Below, piece by piece: positions 1 to 11,933 of a stretch of DNA of 64,000 nt (position 1 is its first letter; each line of letters opens with the position of its first letter). The stretch is from Stutzerimonas stutzeri (GTDB lineage Bacteria; Pseudomonadota; Gammaproteobacteria; Pseudomonadales; Pseudomonadaceae): NCBI RefSeq assembly GCF_000935215.1, contig NZ_JXXD01000015.1, forward strand, positions 1 to 64,000, read 5' to 3'. A program made the position numbers and the translations under genes. A model generated the notes under the pieces. The model saw only the letters and a program-made list of their open reading frames with translations, ran no database searches and was not told the origin of the DNA.

Positions 1-388
1 GGGCATCGAGCGGCAGCTGCTGGAGAAACTGGTCCAACTCGGCCGGGCCAAGACGTGGATCGAGCGGGACGGCAACCGCTGAGCAGGCGACGGCAATGAT
101 CGCGACCGCCGCCTGCGGGGCTTCTGGCAGCAATACGCCGATGCGCGCGTCGCGGCCGAAGCCGGCCAGGCGCAACTGGCGACGGGTCTGCTCGATCATC
201 TGCTGCAGGCCGCGATGGTCCAGCGGCGCGAAGCGTGTCGAAAGCACCGCCGATCGATCAGGCGCGCCATGCGCCACGCGGCTCAGCGCGGCATGCAAAG
301 TGACGGGCTCGATGCCGGCGGTCGCCGGGTCGGGCACAGCAAAGACCGAGCCCGCAGGGGGCACGGCGGCGTCGGAGTCGTAATTCAC
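1..388 (-). CDS. AMP-binding acyl-CoA synthetase, N-terminal fragment
   Basis: The gene runs leftward off the window edge, so only about 129 N-terminal residues are present. It starts at a GTG (388-386) with an AAGGA ribosome binding site about 9 nt upstream. The translation contains LHAALSRVAHGAPDRSAVL, then LRLAGFGRDARIGVLLPEA and AVAIIAVACSAVAVPLDPR. This is the usual N-terminal subdomain of ANL-superfamily adenylate-forming enzymes: recruitment of a substrate, a loop around residue 70-80, and the VPLDPR strand. The ATP-binding and catalytic motifs lie outside the window, so the substrate cannot be judged. It is probably an acyl-CoA ligase, possibly of the oxalyl-CoA synthetase-like group. 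It is co-directional with the LysR gene upstream. Confidence 0.7.
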   Translation of the reverse strand, partial: MNYDSDAAVPPAGSVFAVPDPATAGIEPVTLHAALSRVAHGAPDRSAVLSTRFAPLDHRGLQQMIEQTRRQLRLAGFGRDARIGVLLPEAPQAAVAIIAVACSAVAVPLDPRLGPAELDQFLQQLPLDA

Positions 389-535
389 GGCTGTCTGTCC
401 TTGGCTAGAGTCCGGCCTGGCCATGGCACGGATTGCTCAGCTAAGACAGCGTCGCCCGAAAAAGTTGCCTCGCGCGAAGCAACAAAATGTGTGCAGTTAA
501 CCGCTTGTTACGCACATTTGGCCGCGTGGGGCGCT

Positions 536-1468
536 TTAACTTGCCGTTTCGCCCGCCTGTCGCTGCGCTTGCGCGGCACGGTTTTCCAGCCTTCGCCAGA
601 GCAAGCGCACTGCACCCTTGCGCATCAGCGAGCAACGATAAAGGCGAATTTCCAGCGGTACGCGCCATTGCTCGCTACCACAGATCGCCAGCTCGCCACG
701 CTGCAGCTCGGGCTCGACGCTCAGGCGCGGCACCCAGGCGATCCCCAGCCCCTGCAGTGCCATGCTCTTCAGGCTGTCGGCCATGGCCGTCTCGTAGACA
801 GTGGTCGAGCGCAGCGCGCGCTGGCGCAGCAGCAGGTTCACCGAGCGACCGAGAAAGGCGCCAGCGCTGTAGGCCAGCAGCGGCACGGTCTGGCCGCTAT
901 CGACGTCGTACAGCGGCACGCCGTCAGCGCCCGCCGCGCAGACCGGCAGCATTTCGGTGCGCCCCAGGTGCAGCGAGGGGAACAGCTCTGGGTCGAGCTG
1001 CAGCGCGGCATCCGGGTCGTAGTAGGCGAGAATCAGGTCGCAGCCGCCTTCGCGCAGCACATGCACGGCTTCGCCGACGTTGGTGGCGATCAGCCGGGTG
1101 GCGATGTTCAGCCCGTCGTGGCGCAGGCCGGCGATCCACGCTGGGAAGAAGCCCAGCGCCAGCGAGTGCGCGGCGGATATCTGCAACACCTCGCCCTGCC
1201 GGCCCTCGACGTGGTGCAAATGGCGCACCACTTCGCCGAGCTGTTCGACCATGTTGCGCGCACTGATCAGGAACAGCTGGCCGGCCTCGGTCAGCTCGAT
1301 CGGCGTGCGCGAGCGGTTGATCAGTTGCAGGCCGAGCGCCTCTTCCAGCGAGCGTATCCGCCGGCTGAAGGCCGGCTGCGTGACGAAGCGGCGTTGCGCG
1401 GCCTGGGAGAAGCTGCGGGTCGCCGCCAGCGCCACGAAATCCTCCAGCCACTTGGTTTCCAGATTCAC
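536..1468 (-). CDS. LysR-family regulator, YjiE/HypT-like, divergent from aspA
   Basis: This 310-residue protein has the LysR layout. An N-terminal winged helix (about residues 5-64, with SFSQAAQRRFVTQPAFSRRI as recognition region) is followed by a two-lobed effector domain. The N-terminus (NLETKWLEDFVALAATRSFSQAA) resembles E. coli YjiE/HypT, the hypochlorite-responsive LysR protein, but the methionine and cysteine sensing role cannot be assumed. It is transcribed divergently from aspA. The 160 bp between them contains a 17 bp inverted repeat (1518-1534) that is a plausible binding site. Control of aspA and possibly of the ligase gene downstream is inferred from context only. Confidence 0.85.
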   Translation of the reverse strand: MNLETKWLEDFVALAATRSFSQAAQRRFVTQPAFSRRIRSLEEALGLQLINRSRTPIELTEAGQLFLISARNMVEQLGEVVRHLHHVEGRQGEVLQISAAHSLALGFFPAWIAGLRHDGLNIATRLIATNVGEAVHVLREGGCDLILAYYDPDAALQLDPELFPSLHLGRTEMLPVCAAGADGVPLYDVDSGQTVPLLAYSAGAFLGRSVNLLLRQRALRSTTVYETAMADSLKSMALQGLGIAWVPRLSVEPELQRGELAICGSEQWRVPLEIRLYRCSLMRKGAVRLLWRRLENRAAQAQRQAGETAS

Positions 1469-1517
1469 CTGAACATCCCTCGATACGATTGCGACCGGTA
1501 CAAAGTCACACGGACAT

Positions 1518-1534
1518 TATGCCGTTTCGGCATA
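1518..1534. promoter_or_regulatory. Inverted repeat between LysR gene and aspA, candidate operator
   Basis: A perfect inverted repeat of two 7 bp arms (TATGCCG and CGGCATA) around a TTT centre lies 50 bp upstream of the LysR start and 97 bp upstream of aspA. LysR proteins commonly bind interrupted dyads of the T-N11-A type in such divergent intergenic regions. The assignment to this regulator is inference. Confidence 0.4.
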
Positions 1535-1630
1535 GGGCAGCCAGCAACGGCATTGGCCGCGAAACGCCTGAAAGCCTTATTTTAGGCGCACTGCAGCACT
1601 GCCTGCGCCTACCGAAGCCACATTACCATC

Positions 1631-3055
<1,425 letters not shown>

Positions 3056-3065
3056 TCGTCCCAAG

Positions 3066-3095
3066 CGCCCGGCACCCATGCCGGGCGTTCGCTTT
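3066..3095 (+). terminator. Hairpin after aspA, possible terminator
   Basis: A 9 bp GC-rich stem (CGCCCGGCA/TGCCGGGCG, loop of 4) begins 11 nt after the aspA stop and is followed by TTCGCTTT. The T tract is weak, so partial termination or an attenuating hairpin before the symporter gene is as likely as full termination. Confidence 0.55.
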
Positions 3096-3145
3096 ACGAG
3101 CCACCAGCCCGGCTCGTTCGCACAATAAAAACAACAGGAAAACCC

Positions 3146-4405
3146 ATGACTCAGAGTACGACCCTCTCCGCTCCCCTGCGCCTGCTCGTCCGCCTGCCGC
3201 TCTGGCAGCAGATCCTCATCGGCCTGGCCCTCGGCGTCGCCGCCGGCATGGCCTTTGGCGCAGACGCGCAGCTGCTGGCACCGATCGGCACGCTGTTTCT
3301 CAATGCGATCAAGATGCTCATCGTGCCGCTGGTGTTCGTTTCGCTGGTGGCCGGCATAACCTCGATGCAGGACAGCGCCAAGCTCGGCCGCATCAGTCTG
3401 AAGACCATCGCCATCTACCTGGTGACCACCGCCTTCGCGGTCAGCATCGGCCTGCTGTTCGGCGCGCTGTTCACCCCGGGCGAAGGCATGAACATGGTCG
3501 CCAGTGGCAGCGAACAGGCCAAGCAGGCGCCCTCGCTGGTGTCGATTCTGGTCGGCTTGGTGCCTTCCAATCCGGTCACTGCCTTCGCCGAGGGCAACAT
3601 CCTGCAGATCATCGTTTTCGCCATCGCCCTGGGCGTCAGCATCAACCTGATCGGCGAGCGCGGCGCGCCGGCGGTGCGCCTGTTCGATGCGCTGGCCGAG
3701 AGTTTCTACAAGCTCACCGATCTGGTGATGCGCGTCGCGCCGATTGGCGTCTTCGCCCTGACCGCCGGCGTCGTCGGCAGCCATGGTGCTGAAGTACTGC
3801 TGCCGCTGGCGGGCGTGATCGGCGTGATCTACCTGGCCAGCATCGCCCACGTGCTACTGGTCTACGGCGGCCTGCTCGGCCTGCTGGCGCGGCTCAATCC
3901 GCTGCGTTTCTTCCAGGGCATCGCCCCGGCGCTGGCGGTGGCCTTCAGCACCTCGAGCAGCTCCGGCACCCTGCCGGTGTCCATCGAATGCGCGCGCAAG
4001 AACCTCGGCGTATCCGAAGGTGTGGCGGGCTTCGTGCTGCCAGTAGGCGCGACCATCAACATGGACGGCACGGCGATCTATCAGGGCGTGCTCGCACTGT
4101 TCATCGCCCAGGCCTTCGGCATCGACCTCAGTGCCGGGCAGTACGCGATGATCATCCTCACCGCGACGCTGGCCTCCATCGGCACCGCCGGCATCCCCGG
4201 CGCCGGGCTGATCATGCTCGGGCTGGTGCTCACCGCTGCCGGCCTGCCGCTCGAAGGCGTGGCGCTGATCGCCGGGATCGACCGCATCCTCGACATGGCG
4301 CGCACCACGGTGAACGTCGCCGGCGACCTGATGACCACCACCCTGGTCGGTCGCAGCGAAGCCGAACTCGACCGCGCGGTATACGACAGCAGCAACAAGG
4401 AGTGA
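3146..4405 (+). CDS. Dicarboxylate/amino acid:cation symporter (DAACS family)
   Basis: This 419-residue integral membrane protein belongs to the GltP/DctA glutamate transporter homologue family. Visible signatures are the serine-rich re-entrant loop TSSSSGT at residues 269-275 and the NMDGT motif at 305-309 that coordinates sodium and substrate in the family. The C-terminal ARTTVNVAGD motif binds the amino acid or dicarboxylate. Multiple hydrophobic helices are evident throughout. It probably imports aspartate, glutamate or C4-dicarboxylates with Na+ or H+, which fits its place downstream of aspartase. The start ATG has AGGAA upstream. The substrate is inferred from context. Confidence 0.9.
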   Translation: MTQSTTLSAPLRLLVRLPLWQQILIGLALGVAAGMAFGADAQLLAPIGTLFLNAIKMLIVPLVFVSLVAGITSMQDSAKLGRISLKTIAIYLVTTAFAVSIGLLFGALFTPGEGMNMVASGSEQAKQAPSLVSILVGLVPSNPVTAFAEGNILQIIVFAIALGVSINLIGERGAPAVRLFDALAESFYKLTDLVMRVAPIGVFALTAGVVGSHGAEVLLPLAGVIGVIYLASIAHVLLVYGGLLGLLARLNPLRFFQGIAPALAVAFSTSSSSGTLPVSIECARKNLGVSEGVAGFVLPVGATINMDGTAIYQGVLALFIAQAFGIDLSAGQYAMIILTATLASIGTAGIPGAGLIMLGLVLTAAGLPLEGVALIAGIDRILDMARTTVNVAGDLMTTTLVGRSEAELDRAVYDSSNKE

Positions 4406-4416
4406 GGACGCACGAC

Positions 4417-5235
4417 TCACTCGATGCCGAACAGCCCGTTCTCCACACGCGGCGTCGCCAGACGCTCGCGGATGTCCGGGTCGATACGCGGGTCGCCCGG
4501 GCTGTAGAGCATCACCTGGCGGTAGGCACTGACGCGGTTGATCTCGCTGCCCAGATATTCCCACACCACCGGCGTGCTGGCCGGGGTACGGCGGTCACCG
4601 GAGGAGACGCCGGTCTTCAGCCCATTGAGGCGGGTGATGCGGCTCTTGAAGCTGGGAATGAGGATGGTCTGGCTCATCTCGTTGAGCGTCAGCGACTCGT
4701 AGTCGATCAGGAACAGCCGGTCCTGCAGGCCGAACGCCGCGCCGAGGTAGCGGCAGCGTACCCAGTCCTCGGCGTGGCCGAGGGTAGGGCTGGCGCGTTC
4801 CTGGCGCTCCTGACGCTCGAACAGGTAGAGGCCGTTTTCCTCGCGCAGATGCACCAGCGAGATCAGGATGCTGCCCGGCACCGACATGCAGTTGGCGTAT
4901 TCGAAGTAGTAGCCGCAATAGCGCGACAGACTCGCGGCGTGCTCGCGCAACGGCTGCAGCAGGGCCAGCAGCGGATCGGTCCGCGGCAGCGCCTGGGCTT
5001 CCGGATGGCGCGCCCCGACCAGCCGGGCGAACTGCTCGGGCGGCATTTCCAGCTCGTAGCCCTCGACCCCGAAGAAGTCGCCGATGCGTTTGAGGTTGAA
5101 CGGCGTGGGACGGCTCTGCCCGCCCAGGTACTTGTTGAACTGCGCCCGATTGATTGCCAGCTTGCGGCACACCTCGGCAATCGAGCGGTAGTGACTGCAG
5201 AGCAACTTGAGGTTTTCGGCGAGGTGGGAGGTCAT
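4417..5235 (-). CDS. XRE-family helix-turn-helix transcriptional regulator
   Basis: The protein has an N-terminal helix-turn-helix (about residues 18-55: AEVCRKLAINRAQFNKYLGG) followed by a roughly 200-residue domain of unknown ligand. Translation is taken from the ATG at 5235, giving 272 residues. A longer reading frame upstream (to 5277) lacks a better start. The gene converges on the symporter gene (11 bp gap) and its promoter faces the alanine symporter gene. It may control one or both transporters; this is inference from position. Confidence 0.8.
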   Translation of the reverse strand: MTSHLAENLKLLCSHYRSIAEVCRKLAINRAQFNKYLGGQSRPTPFNLKRIGDFFGVEGYELEMPPEQFARLVGARHPEAQALPRTDPLLALLQPLREHAASLSRYCGYYFEYANCMSVPGSILISLVHLREENGLYLFERQERQERASPTLGHAEDWVRCRYLGAAFGLQDRLFLIDYESLTLNEMSQTILIPSFKSRITRLNGLKTGVSSGDRRTPASTPVVWEYLGSEINRVSAYRQVMLYSPGDPRIDPDIRERLATPRVENGLFGIE

Positions 5236-5404
5236 GGGATGCCCTGACGGTTGGCGCGAGTGTCGCCATTCTAGCATCAGGTCGCGTCACATCGCGGCCA
5301 CCTGCGAAATTGTCCTGTTGTCGCTACTGTTGAAACATCCCCCGCTTGCACGGCGCAGCGGCGCGCGCCGGCACCCTAACAACGACAACAAGGTGAACAT
5401 TGCC

Positions 5405-6826
<1,422 letters not shown>

Positions 6827-6842
6827 GCGCTCCGACGCGACC

Positions 6843-6878
6843 GGCCAGCCCTCTGCGCAACCGTGCACGGGGCTGGCC
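6843..6878 (+). other. Hairpin between symporter and asparaginase genes
   Basis: A 9 bp perfect stem (GGCCAGCCC/GGGCTGGCC) encloses an 18 nt loop just after the symporter stop codon. There is no T tract, so it may be an mRNA-stabilising or partially terminating structure. Confidence 0.3.
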
Positions 6879-6928
6879 CCATCCGCCTGTATTTCTGATG
6901 GTCTGCGCCGAACGAGCGAGGAGCGCGT

Positions 6929-7912
6929 GTGAATCAATCAATCGAACGCCTGCTGGTACTCTACACCGGTGGCACCATCGGCATGCAACAGAGCGCCGCC
7001 GGGTTGATGCCAGCCTCCGGCTTCGAAGCTCGCCTGCGCGCGCAGCAGGCGCTGGAAGCCGGGCCGCTGCCGAGCTGGACCTTCCGCGAACTGCAACCGC
7101 TGCTGGACAGCGCCAACATGCAGCCGACCCACTGGCTGCAGATGGCGTCCGCCGTCCGCGATGCCGTGGCGCAGGGCGACTGCGATGCGGTGCTGTTGCT
7201 GCACGGCACCGATACCCTGGCCTACAGCGCCGCTGCGTTGTCCTTCCTGCTGCTGGATCTTGAGATCCCCGTGCTGCTCACCGGCGCCATGCTGCCGGCG
7301 GGAAGCCCGGGCAGCGATGCCTGGCCCAACCTGTTCGGCGCCATGCGCGCCCTGCAGGCCGGGCAGGTGCACGGCGTGCAACTGTTCTTCAACGGCGTGC
7401 TGCTGCACGGCGCGCGGGTCAGCAAACTGCGCAGCGACGCCTTCGACGCCTTTGCCGAGGCGCCGCGCAAGCGCCTCGCCGCAGCGGCCAGCGAACGTCC
7501 GCCGGCGCTGTTGCCGCAGCGACCGGCGCAGGTCGTGGTGCTGCCGTTGTACCCCGGCGTCGGCGCCGCGCAGGTCCGGGCACTGGTCGCCAGCGGCGCT
7601 CAGGCGCTACTGCTCGAGTGCTATGGCAGCGGCACCGGCCCGGCGGACGACGTCCCGTTCATCGAAGCGCTGCGCCAGGCGCATCGACAGGGCGTGGTGC
7701 TGGCGGCGATCAGCCAGTGCCCGGGCGGCCATGTCGATTTCGACGTCTATGCCACCGGCAGCGGCTTGCGCGATGCCGGTCTGGTCTCCGGCGGCGGCAT
7801 GACCCGTGAAGCAGCGCTGGGCAAGTTGTTCGCCCTGCTCGCCGCCGGGCTCGACCACGCCGAGGTGGAACACTGGTTCTGCCGCGACCTCTGCGGCGAA
7901 ATGGCCGACTGA
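6929..7912 (+). CDS. ansA: L-asparaginase (type I, cytosolic)
   Basis: The enzyme hydrolyses L-asparagine to aspartate and ammonia. The first threonine motif TGGTIG lies at residues 13-18, and the second (LLHGTDTLAYSA) carries the Thr-Asp pair near residue 92. No signal peptide is present, so this is probably the cytosolic type I form, although pseudomonad glutaminase-asparaginases can be similar. Length (327) is typical. Start is a GTG at 6929 preceded by AGGAG. Its product feeds aspartase (aspA) in the same block. Confidence 0.85.
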   Translation: MNQSIERLLVLYTGGTIGMQQSAAGLMPASGFEARLRAQQALEAGPLPSWTFRELQPLLDSANMQPTHWLQMASAVRDAVAQGDCDAVLLLHGTDTLAYSAAALSFLLLDLEIPVLLTGAMLPAGSPGSDAWPNLFGAMRALQAGQVHGVQLFFNGVLLHGARVSKLRSDAFDAFAEAPRKRLAAAASERPPALLPQRPAQVVVLPLYPGVGAAQVRALVASGAQALLLECYGSGTGPADDVPFIEALRQAHRQGVVLAAISQCPGGHVDFDVYATGSGLRDAGLVSGGGMTREAALGKLFALLAAGLDHAEVEHWFCRDLCGEMAD

Positions 7913-7932
7913 ATACGACACCGGCAAAAATG

Positions 7933-7956
7933 CGCGCTGCCCCGCAGGGCAGCGCG
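7933..7956 (+). terminator. Stable hairpin after asparaginase gene
   Basis: A perfect 10 bp GC-rich stem with a 4 nt loop lies 21 nt after the ansA stop. A run of five A precedes it, but no T run follows. It could mark the transcript end or protect it; this is moderate evidence only. Confidence 0.4.
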
Positions 7957-8033
7957 GCCGGCTGGCGATGTGCCTGCAGCACCGCTACCCTTGCTCACGC
8001 CAACAACAAGAAAAGCGTCAAGGAGCCGATGCC

Positions 8034-8843
8034 ATGGCCAGATCCCGAACTGCCGGGGCGCTGTTCGCCCTGCTCATCAGCGCTGCATGTGCCGCCCAGG
8101 CCGAACTGCCTGCCAACTATCAGATCACTCTGCAAACCGACAGCTTCCCGCCATTCAACATGGGCCCCAACAGCAAGGGCTTCGCCCGCGGCGACGATGT
8201 GCAGGGCATCGATGCCGACACCGTGCGAGACATCTTTCGCCGCGCCGGCATCGCCTACAACATGACCCTGCGCGGCCCCTGGAGCCGGCTCTACGAGCAG
8301 ACCCGGCAGCAGCCCGCCCACGGCCTGTTCTCAGTGGCGCGCACGCCGCAGAACGCCGGTCAGTTCAAGTGGGTCGGGCCGCTGGCCCATCACGCCAGCG
8401 TGCTGCTGGCGCCGGCCGACAGTGGCCTGAAGTTCGACAGCCTGGAGCAGGCGCAGGGCTACCAGATCGGCGGCCACGCCAACGGCAGCGTCAGCCTGTT
8501 CCTGGAAAGCCAGGGCATCGCCACCAGCAACAGCCTCAACGACGCCGAAAACCTGCGCAAACTGCTGACCGGGCGCATCGACCTGTGGGCGGTGGCCGAC
8601 CCGGTGTGGCGTCATTACGCGCGGCTGCAGGGCGTCGACGAGAGCCAGCTGCGCATCGCGCTGAGCTATCGCAGCGAACCGCTGTATCTGGCACTGAGCC
8701 CTGATACGCCGGACGAAGTGGTCAACCGCCTGCAGAAGGCACTTGAGGAAGTGATCGCCGAAGGCTACGCCGGCTGCAGCAAGACCCCTGACCTGTGCTA
8801 CCTGATTCAGGAGCGCGGCACGACGCTGGCCGGCGGTCGCTGA
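8034..8843 (+). CDS. Periplasmic solute-binding protein (SBP family 3, amino acid type)
   Basis: This 269-residue protein has a Sec signal peptide (residues 1-22, cleavage near AAQA|ELP). A family 3 periplasmic binding fold follows: YQITLQTDSFPPFNM, then GIDADTVRDIFRRAGI. Such proteins bind polar amino acids or related ligands for ABC transporters. No permease or ATPase gene is adjacent, so it may be an orphan binding protein or sensor-type protein. Start ATG at 8034 has AAGGAG 8 nt upstream; longer frames upstream have no ribosome binding site. Confidence 0.8.
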   Translation: MARSRTAGALFALLISAACAAQAELPANYQITLQTDSFPPFNMGPNSKGFARGDDVQGIDADTVRDIFRRAGIAYNMTLRGPWSRLYEQTRQQPAHGLFSVARTPQNAGQFKWVGPLAHHASVLLAPADSGLKFDSLEQAQGYQIGGHANGSVSLFLESQGIATSNSLNDAENLRKLLTGRIDLWAVADPVWRHYARLQGVDESQLRIALSYRSEPLYLALSPDTPDEVVNRLQKALEEVIAEGYAGCSKTPDLCYLIQERGTTLAGGR

Positions 8844-8884
8844 CCCCGCGCCTCGTCAGCAGACCGAAACCGCCCGGAAGCGCT

Positions 8885-9583
8885 TCAGCTCACCTGATAG
8901 CGCGCCCGCGGCGTGGCCATCGGCAGCGGGCCGTCGCCGACCAGGCGGAACTCGCCCTTCTCGGCATCGTAGGCACGAATCTCGCTGGTCCCGATGTTGT
9001 ACACCCAGCCGTGGATGAACAGCTGACCGCTGGCCAGCCGCGCTGCCACCGAGGGATGCGTGCGCAGGTGGTCGAGCTGGGCCACCACGTTCTCCTCGGT
9101 AAGGATGCCGAGGGTGTTGTGGTCGGCGCAGCCACAGTTCTGCTCGACGACGATCTTCGCCACCTCGGCATGCCGCAGCCAGCCCTTGACCGTCGGCATG
9201 CGCTCCAGCTGAGCCGGGTTGAGCACCGCCTTCATCGCGCCGCAGTCGGAGTGGCCGCAGACGATGATGTGCTGCACGCCAAGCGCCATCACGGCGAACT
9301 CGATGGCGGTCGACACGCCACCGTTCATCTGCCCGTAGGGCGGCACCACGTTGCCGACGTTGCGGGTGACGAACAGGTCGCCGGGCGAACTCTGCGTGAT
9401 CAGCTCGGGGATGATTCGCGAGTCGGCGCAGGTGATGAACATCGCCCGCGGTGTCTGCTCGTAGGCGAGCTTCTCGAACAGCTCGCGCTGCTCGGGATAG
9501 ACCTCTTCGCGGAAGCGCTTGACGCCCGAGACGATGTGTTCGAGGGCCTCCTGGGCGGTTTCGCTCTTCTTGCCGTCATTCAT
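8885..9583 (-). CDS. Beta-class carbonic anhydrase
   Basis: The zinc enzyme interconverts CO2 and bicarbonate. The 232-residue protein shows the beta-class zinc ligands and dyad: CADSR (Cys52, Asp54, Arg56) and HSDCG (His111, Cys114). Start at 9583 matches the conserved N-terminus and has GGAGAG upstream; the longer in-frame extension does not look like protein. It is the last gene of a leftward run sbtA-sbtB-glsA-carbonic anhydrase. Its proximity to a bicarbonate transporter and pyruvate carboxylase suggests a role in supplying or recycling bicarbonate. Confidence 0.92.
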   Translation of the reverse strand: MNDGKKSETAQEALEHIVSGVKRFREEVYPEQRELFEKLAYEQTPRAMFITCADSRIIPELITQSSPGDLFVTRNVGNVVPPYGQMNGGVSTAIEFAVMALGVQHIIVCGHSDCGAMKAVLNPAQLERMPTVKGWLRHAEVAKIVVEQNCGCADHNTLGILTEENVVAQLDHLRTHPSVAARLASGQLFIHGWVYNIGTSEIRAYDAEKGEFRLVGDGPLPMATPRARYQVS

Positions 9584-9635
9584 GCTTGGTTCTCTCCAGA
9601 GGAATTCGAAGGGTAGGCGCCGCCGCGACGGCGCG

Positions 9636-10544
9636 TCAGAAGATGGACCAGCCGATACGCTGCGACAGCGCTTCGAGGGAGGCCATGCCAATCAGCGAAT
9701 TGCCCGCGGCGTTGAGCTCCGGCGACCAGACGCAGACGGTGAAGCGGCCCGGCACCACCGCGACGATGCCGCCGCCCACCCCGCTCTTGCCGGGCAGGCC
9801 GACGCGATAGGCGAAGTTGCCCGCCTCGTCGTACAGCCCGCTGGTGGCCATGATCGCGTTGACCTGCTTGGCCTGGCGCGGCGCCAGCACCGTCTCGCCG
9901 CTTTGCGGGCAGGCACCATCGCGGGCGAGAAATGCGAACGCGCGGGCCAGGTCGACGCAGTTCATGCGCAGCGCGCAGTGATGAAAATAGCTGCGCAATA
10001 CCGCTTCGACATCGTTGTGGAAGTTGCCGAAGGCCTGCATCAGGTAAGCCATGGCCGCATTGCGCGCGCGGTGCTGGTATTCGGATTCGGCGACGCGGGT
10101 GTCGGAGACGATCTGCCGGTTGCCGGACAGGTGCCGGACGAAATCGCGCATCGACAGCTCCGGGGTGGCGAAGCGCGACTGGTTGACGTCGCAGATCACC
10201 AGCGCCCCGGCGTTGATGAACGGGTTGCGCGGGCGGCCGCGTTCGAACTCGAGCTGCACCAGTGAATTGAACGGCTGCCCCGAAGGCTCGTGGCCCAGCC
10301 GCTCCCATAACGACTCACCGCGATGAGCGATGGCCTGCACCAGGCTGAACACTTTCGAAATGCTCTGGATCGAGAACGGCGTCCGCGCGTCGCCGGCTTC
10401 GAAAATCTCGCCCTCGGCACTGCACACGGCAATACCCAACTGGTTGGGCGGCACGTCGGCCAGCGCCGGGATGTAGCTGGCCACGCGACCTTGCCCGAGC
10501 AGCGGGCGTACATCGTCGAGAATTTCCTGCAGCAGGGCGTGCAT
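9636..10544 (-). CDS. glsA: Glutaminase
   Basis: The enzyme hydrolyses glutamine to glutamate and ammonia. It belongs to the beta-lactamase-like serine glutaminases: the SxxK motif is SISK (Ser61-Lys64), with [19 protein letters not shown] and the conserved C-terminus [11 protein letters not shown] following. Length is 302 residues from the ATG at 10544, equal to Pseudomonas glutaminases. The frame extends upstream to 10601 but the extra residues are not family-like. It lies 52 nt upstream of the carbonic anhydrase gene and downstream of sbtB. Its ammonia product can offset acid formed during CO2 hydration; that link is speculative. Confidence 0.93.
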   Translation of the reverse strand: MHALLQEILDDVRPLLGQGRVASYIPALADVPPNQLGIAVCSAEGEIFEAGDARTPFSIQSISKVFSLVQAIAHRGESLWERLGHEPSGQPFNSLVQLEFERGRPRNPFINAGALVICDVNQSRFATPELSMRDFVRHLSGNRQIVSDTRVAESEYQHRARNAAMAYLMQAFGNFHNDVEAVLRSYFHHCALRMNCVDLARAFAFLARDGACPQSGETVLAPRQAKQVNAIMATSGLYDEAGNFAYRVGLPGKSGVGGGIVAVVPGRFTVCVWSPELNAAGNSLIGMASLEALSQRIGWSIF

Positions 10545-10610
10545 CGAAGGCTCCATCGGTCCTGAGTCCAGGGTGGACGCCCGCCGGCCGAGGGGCATCA
10601 CAGCACGCGG

Positions 10611-10913
10611 TCAGAACTTCTCGGGCCGCAGCACTTCCACCTCGGCCAGGTAGCAGACCATGGCGAAGTTCTCGTAGTAGCGCGCCTGCAGGTGCTCGGC
10701 GATACGCTCGGCGATCTCGCGGCTGCAGATCACCTCCAGGCGGATATTGCCGTCGGTATCCCAGCCGGCGCTGCGCACCCCGCGGCTGCCGCTGCCACGG
10801 GCGTCCGACAGGGTCCAGCCCGGAGCGCCCAGGTTTTTCAGGTCGGCTTCCAGCTTGTGTTCCAGCGCTGCCTCGCAGATCACGGTCAGCAGCGTACGAT
10901 TGTGCGCGTTCAT
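10611..10913 (-). CDS. sbtB: PII-like signalling protein SbtB
   Basis: This 100-residue protein has the compact ferredoxin-like PII fold. It begins LLTVICEAALEHKLEADLKNLGAPGWTLSD and has a loop rich in Gly, Ser and Arg (GSGSRGVRSAGW). A strand-helix with SREIAERIAEHLQARYYENF follows. SbtB proteins sense adenine nucleotides and bind SbtA to control bicarbonate uptake, as known from cyanobacteria. The gene lies 1 nt after sbtA, so they are translationally linked, which supports the call. The name rests on this pairing rather than on sequence alone. Confidence 0.75.
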   Translation of the reverse strand: MNAHNRTLLTVICEAALEHKLEADLKNLGAPGWTLSDARGSGSRGVRSAGWDTDGNIRLEVICSREIAERIAEHLQARYYENFAMVCYLAEVEVLRPEKF

Positions 10914-10914
10914 C

Positions 10915-11856
10915 TCAGAACCCCCAGGCGATCAGCCGCTCGGCCAGGGCCAGGTAGAGCGGAATGCCGATCAGGATGTTGAACGGAAAGGTGATGCCCA
11001 GCGACGCAGTCAGCGACAGCGACGGATTGGCTTCTGGCACCGCCAGGCGCATCGCCGCCGGCACCGCGATGTACGAAGCACTCGCCGCCAGCGTGGCGAG
11101 CATTGCCGTACCGCCCAGCGACAGGCCCATGAAGCGCGCCAGCAGCGCGCCGATCAGCGCACCGATCAGCGGCATCAGCAGCGCAAAGGCAGCGAGCTTG
11201 AAGCCGTAGCGCTTGAGCGAGCCGAGCTGGCCGGAGGCGATCAGGCCCATCTCCAGCAGGAAGAACGCCAGCACCGGTTTGAACATGCTGGTGTACAGCG
11301 GTTCGAGCGGTTTGATGGCCTCCTTGCCGGCGATCGCACCGATCAGCAGGCCACCGAGCAGCAGCATGATGCTCTTGCCAAGGAAGATCTCGCGGCCCAG
11401 TTCCTTCCAGTCGGTATCGCGCGACACGCCCTTGGCCAGCAGAATGCCGACCAGGATCGCCGGGATTTCGAGAATCGCCACGAACAGCGGGATGTAACTT
11501 TCGAAGAAGATTTCCCGCGCCGCCAGATAGGCCACCACGACGGCGAAGGTACCGGCGCTCACCGAACCGTAGTGCGCCGCCACCGCCGCCGCGTTGACCC
11601 GGTCGAAGCGCAACCCGCGCAGCAGGATGAAGGCCAGGATCGGCAGCAACACGCCCAGCCCCAGCACCAGCAGCGACTGGCCCAGAAGCGCCGCACTGGC
11701 CTGTTCGGCCAGCTCCACACCACCGTGCAGACCGATCGCCAGCAGCAGGATGATCGACAGCGTCTCGTAGAGCGCCGGCGGCAACTTCAACTCGCTCTTC
11801 ACCAGGCCCGCAAACAGGCCGAACACGAAGAACAGCACTACTGGGTCGATACCCAT
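10915..11856 (-). CDS. sbtA: Sodium-dependent bicarbonate transporter SbtA
   Basis: This 313-residue membrane protein (about ten hydrophobic helices) matches the SbtA family (formerly DUF897). Recognisable segments are IILLLAIGLHGGVEL, the AAHYGSVSAGTFAV helix break and ASASYIAVPAAMRLAVPEANPS near the C-terminus. SbtA imports bicarbonate with Na+. It is the first gene of a leftward run with sbtB, glutaminase and carbonic anhydrase. The two-subunit pyruvate carboxylase operon lies just upstream in the same orientation, separated by a terminator, and would consume the imported bicarbonate. Confidence 0.88.
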   Translation of the reverse strand: MGIDPVVLFFVFGLFAGLVKSELKLPPALYETLSIILLLAIGLHGGVELAEQASAALLGQSLLVLGLGVLLPILAFILLRGLRFDRVNAAAVAAHYGSVSAGTFAVVVAYLAAREIFFESYIPLFVAILEIPAILVGILLAKGVSRDTDWKELGREIFLGKSIMLLLGGLLIGAIAGKEAIKPLEPLYTSMFKPVLAFFLLEMGLIASGQLGSLKRYGFKLAAFALLMPLIGALIGALLARFMGLSLGGTAMLATLAASASYIAVPAAMRLAVPEANPSLSLTASLGITFPFNILIGIPLYLALAERLIAWGF

Positions 11857-11909
11857 CTACAGTCTCCACAGCTTGGACAATGGACCGATCCCTGGCAGAC
11901 ATTGGCTCG

Positions 11910-11933
11910 AAAAAAAGGAGCCGCAAGGGCTCC
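11910..11933 (-). terminator. Rho-independent terminator of the pycA-pycB operon
   Basis: On the minus strand a 6 bp GGAGCC/GGCTCC stem (loop of 5) is followed by a run of seven T. It lies about 120 nt downstream of pycB and 54 nt before the sbtA start, so it separates the carboxylase operon from the bicarbonate transport operon. Confidence 0.75.

Noticed and set aside
215..1585. 456-residue plus-strand frame over the LysR gene
   Set aside because: It is the antisense of the LysR gene and of the acyl-CoA ligase start, with shadow-type composition.
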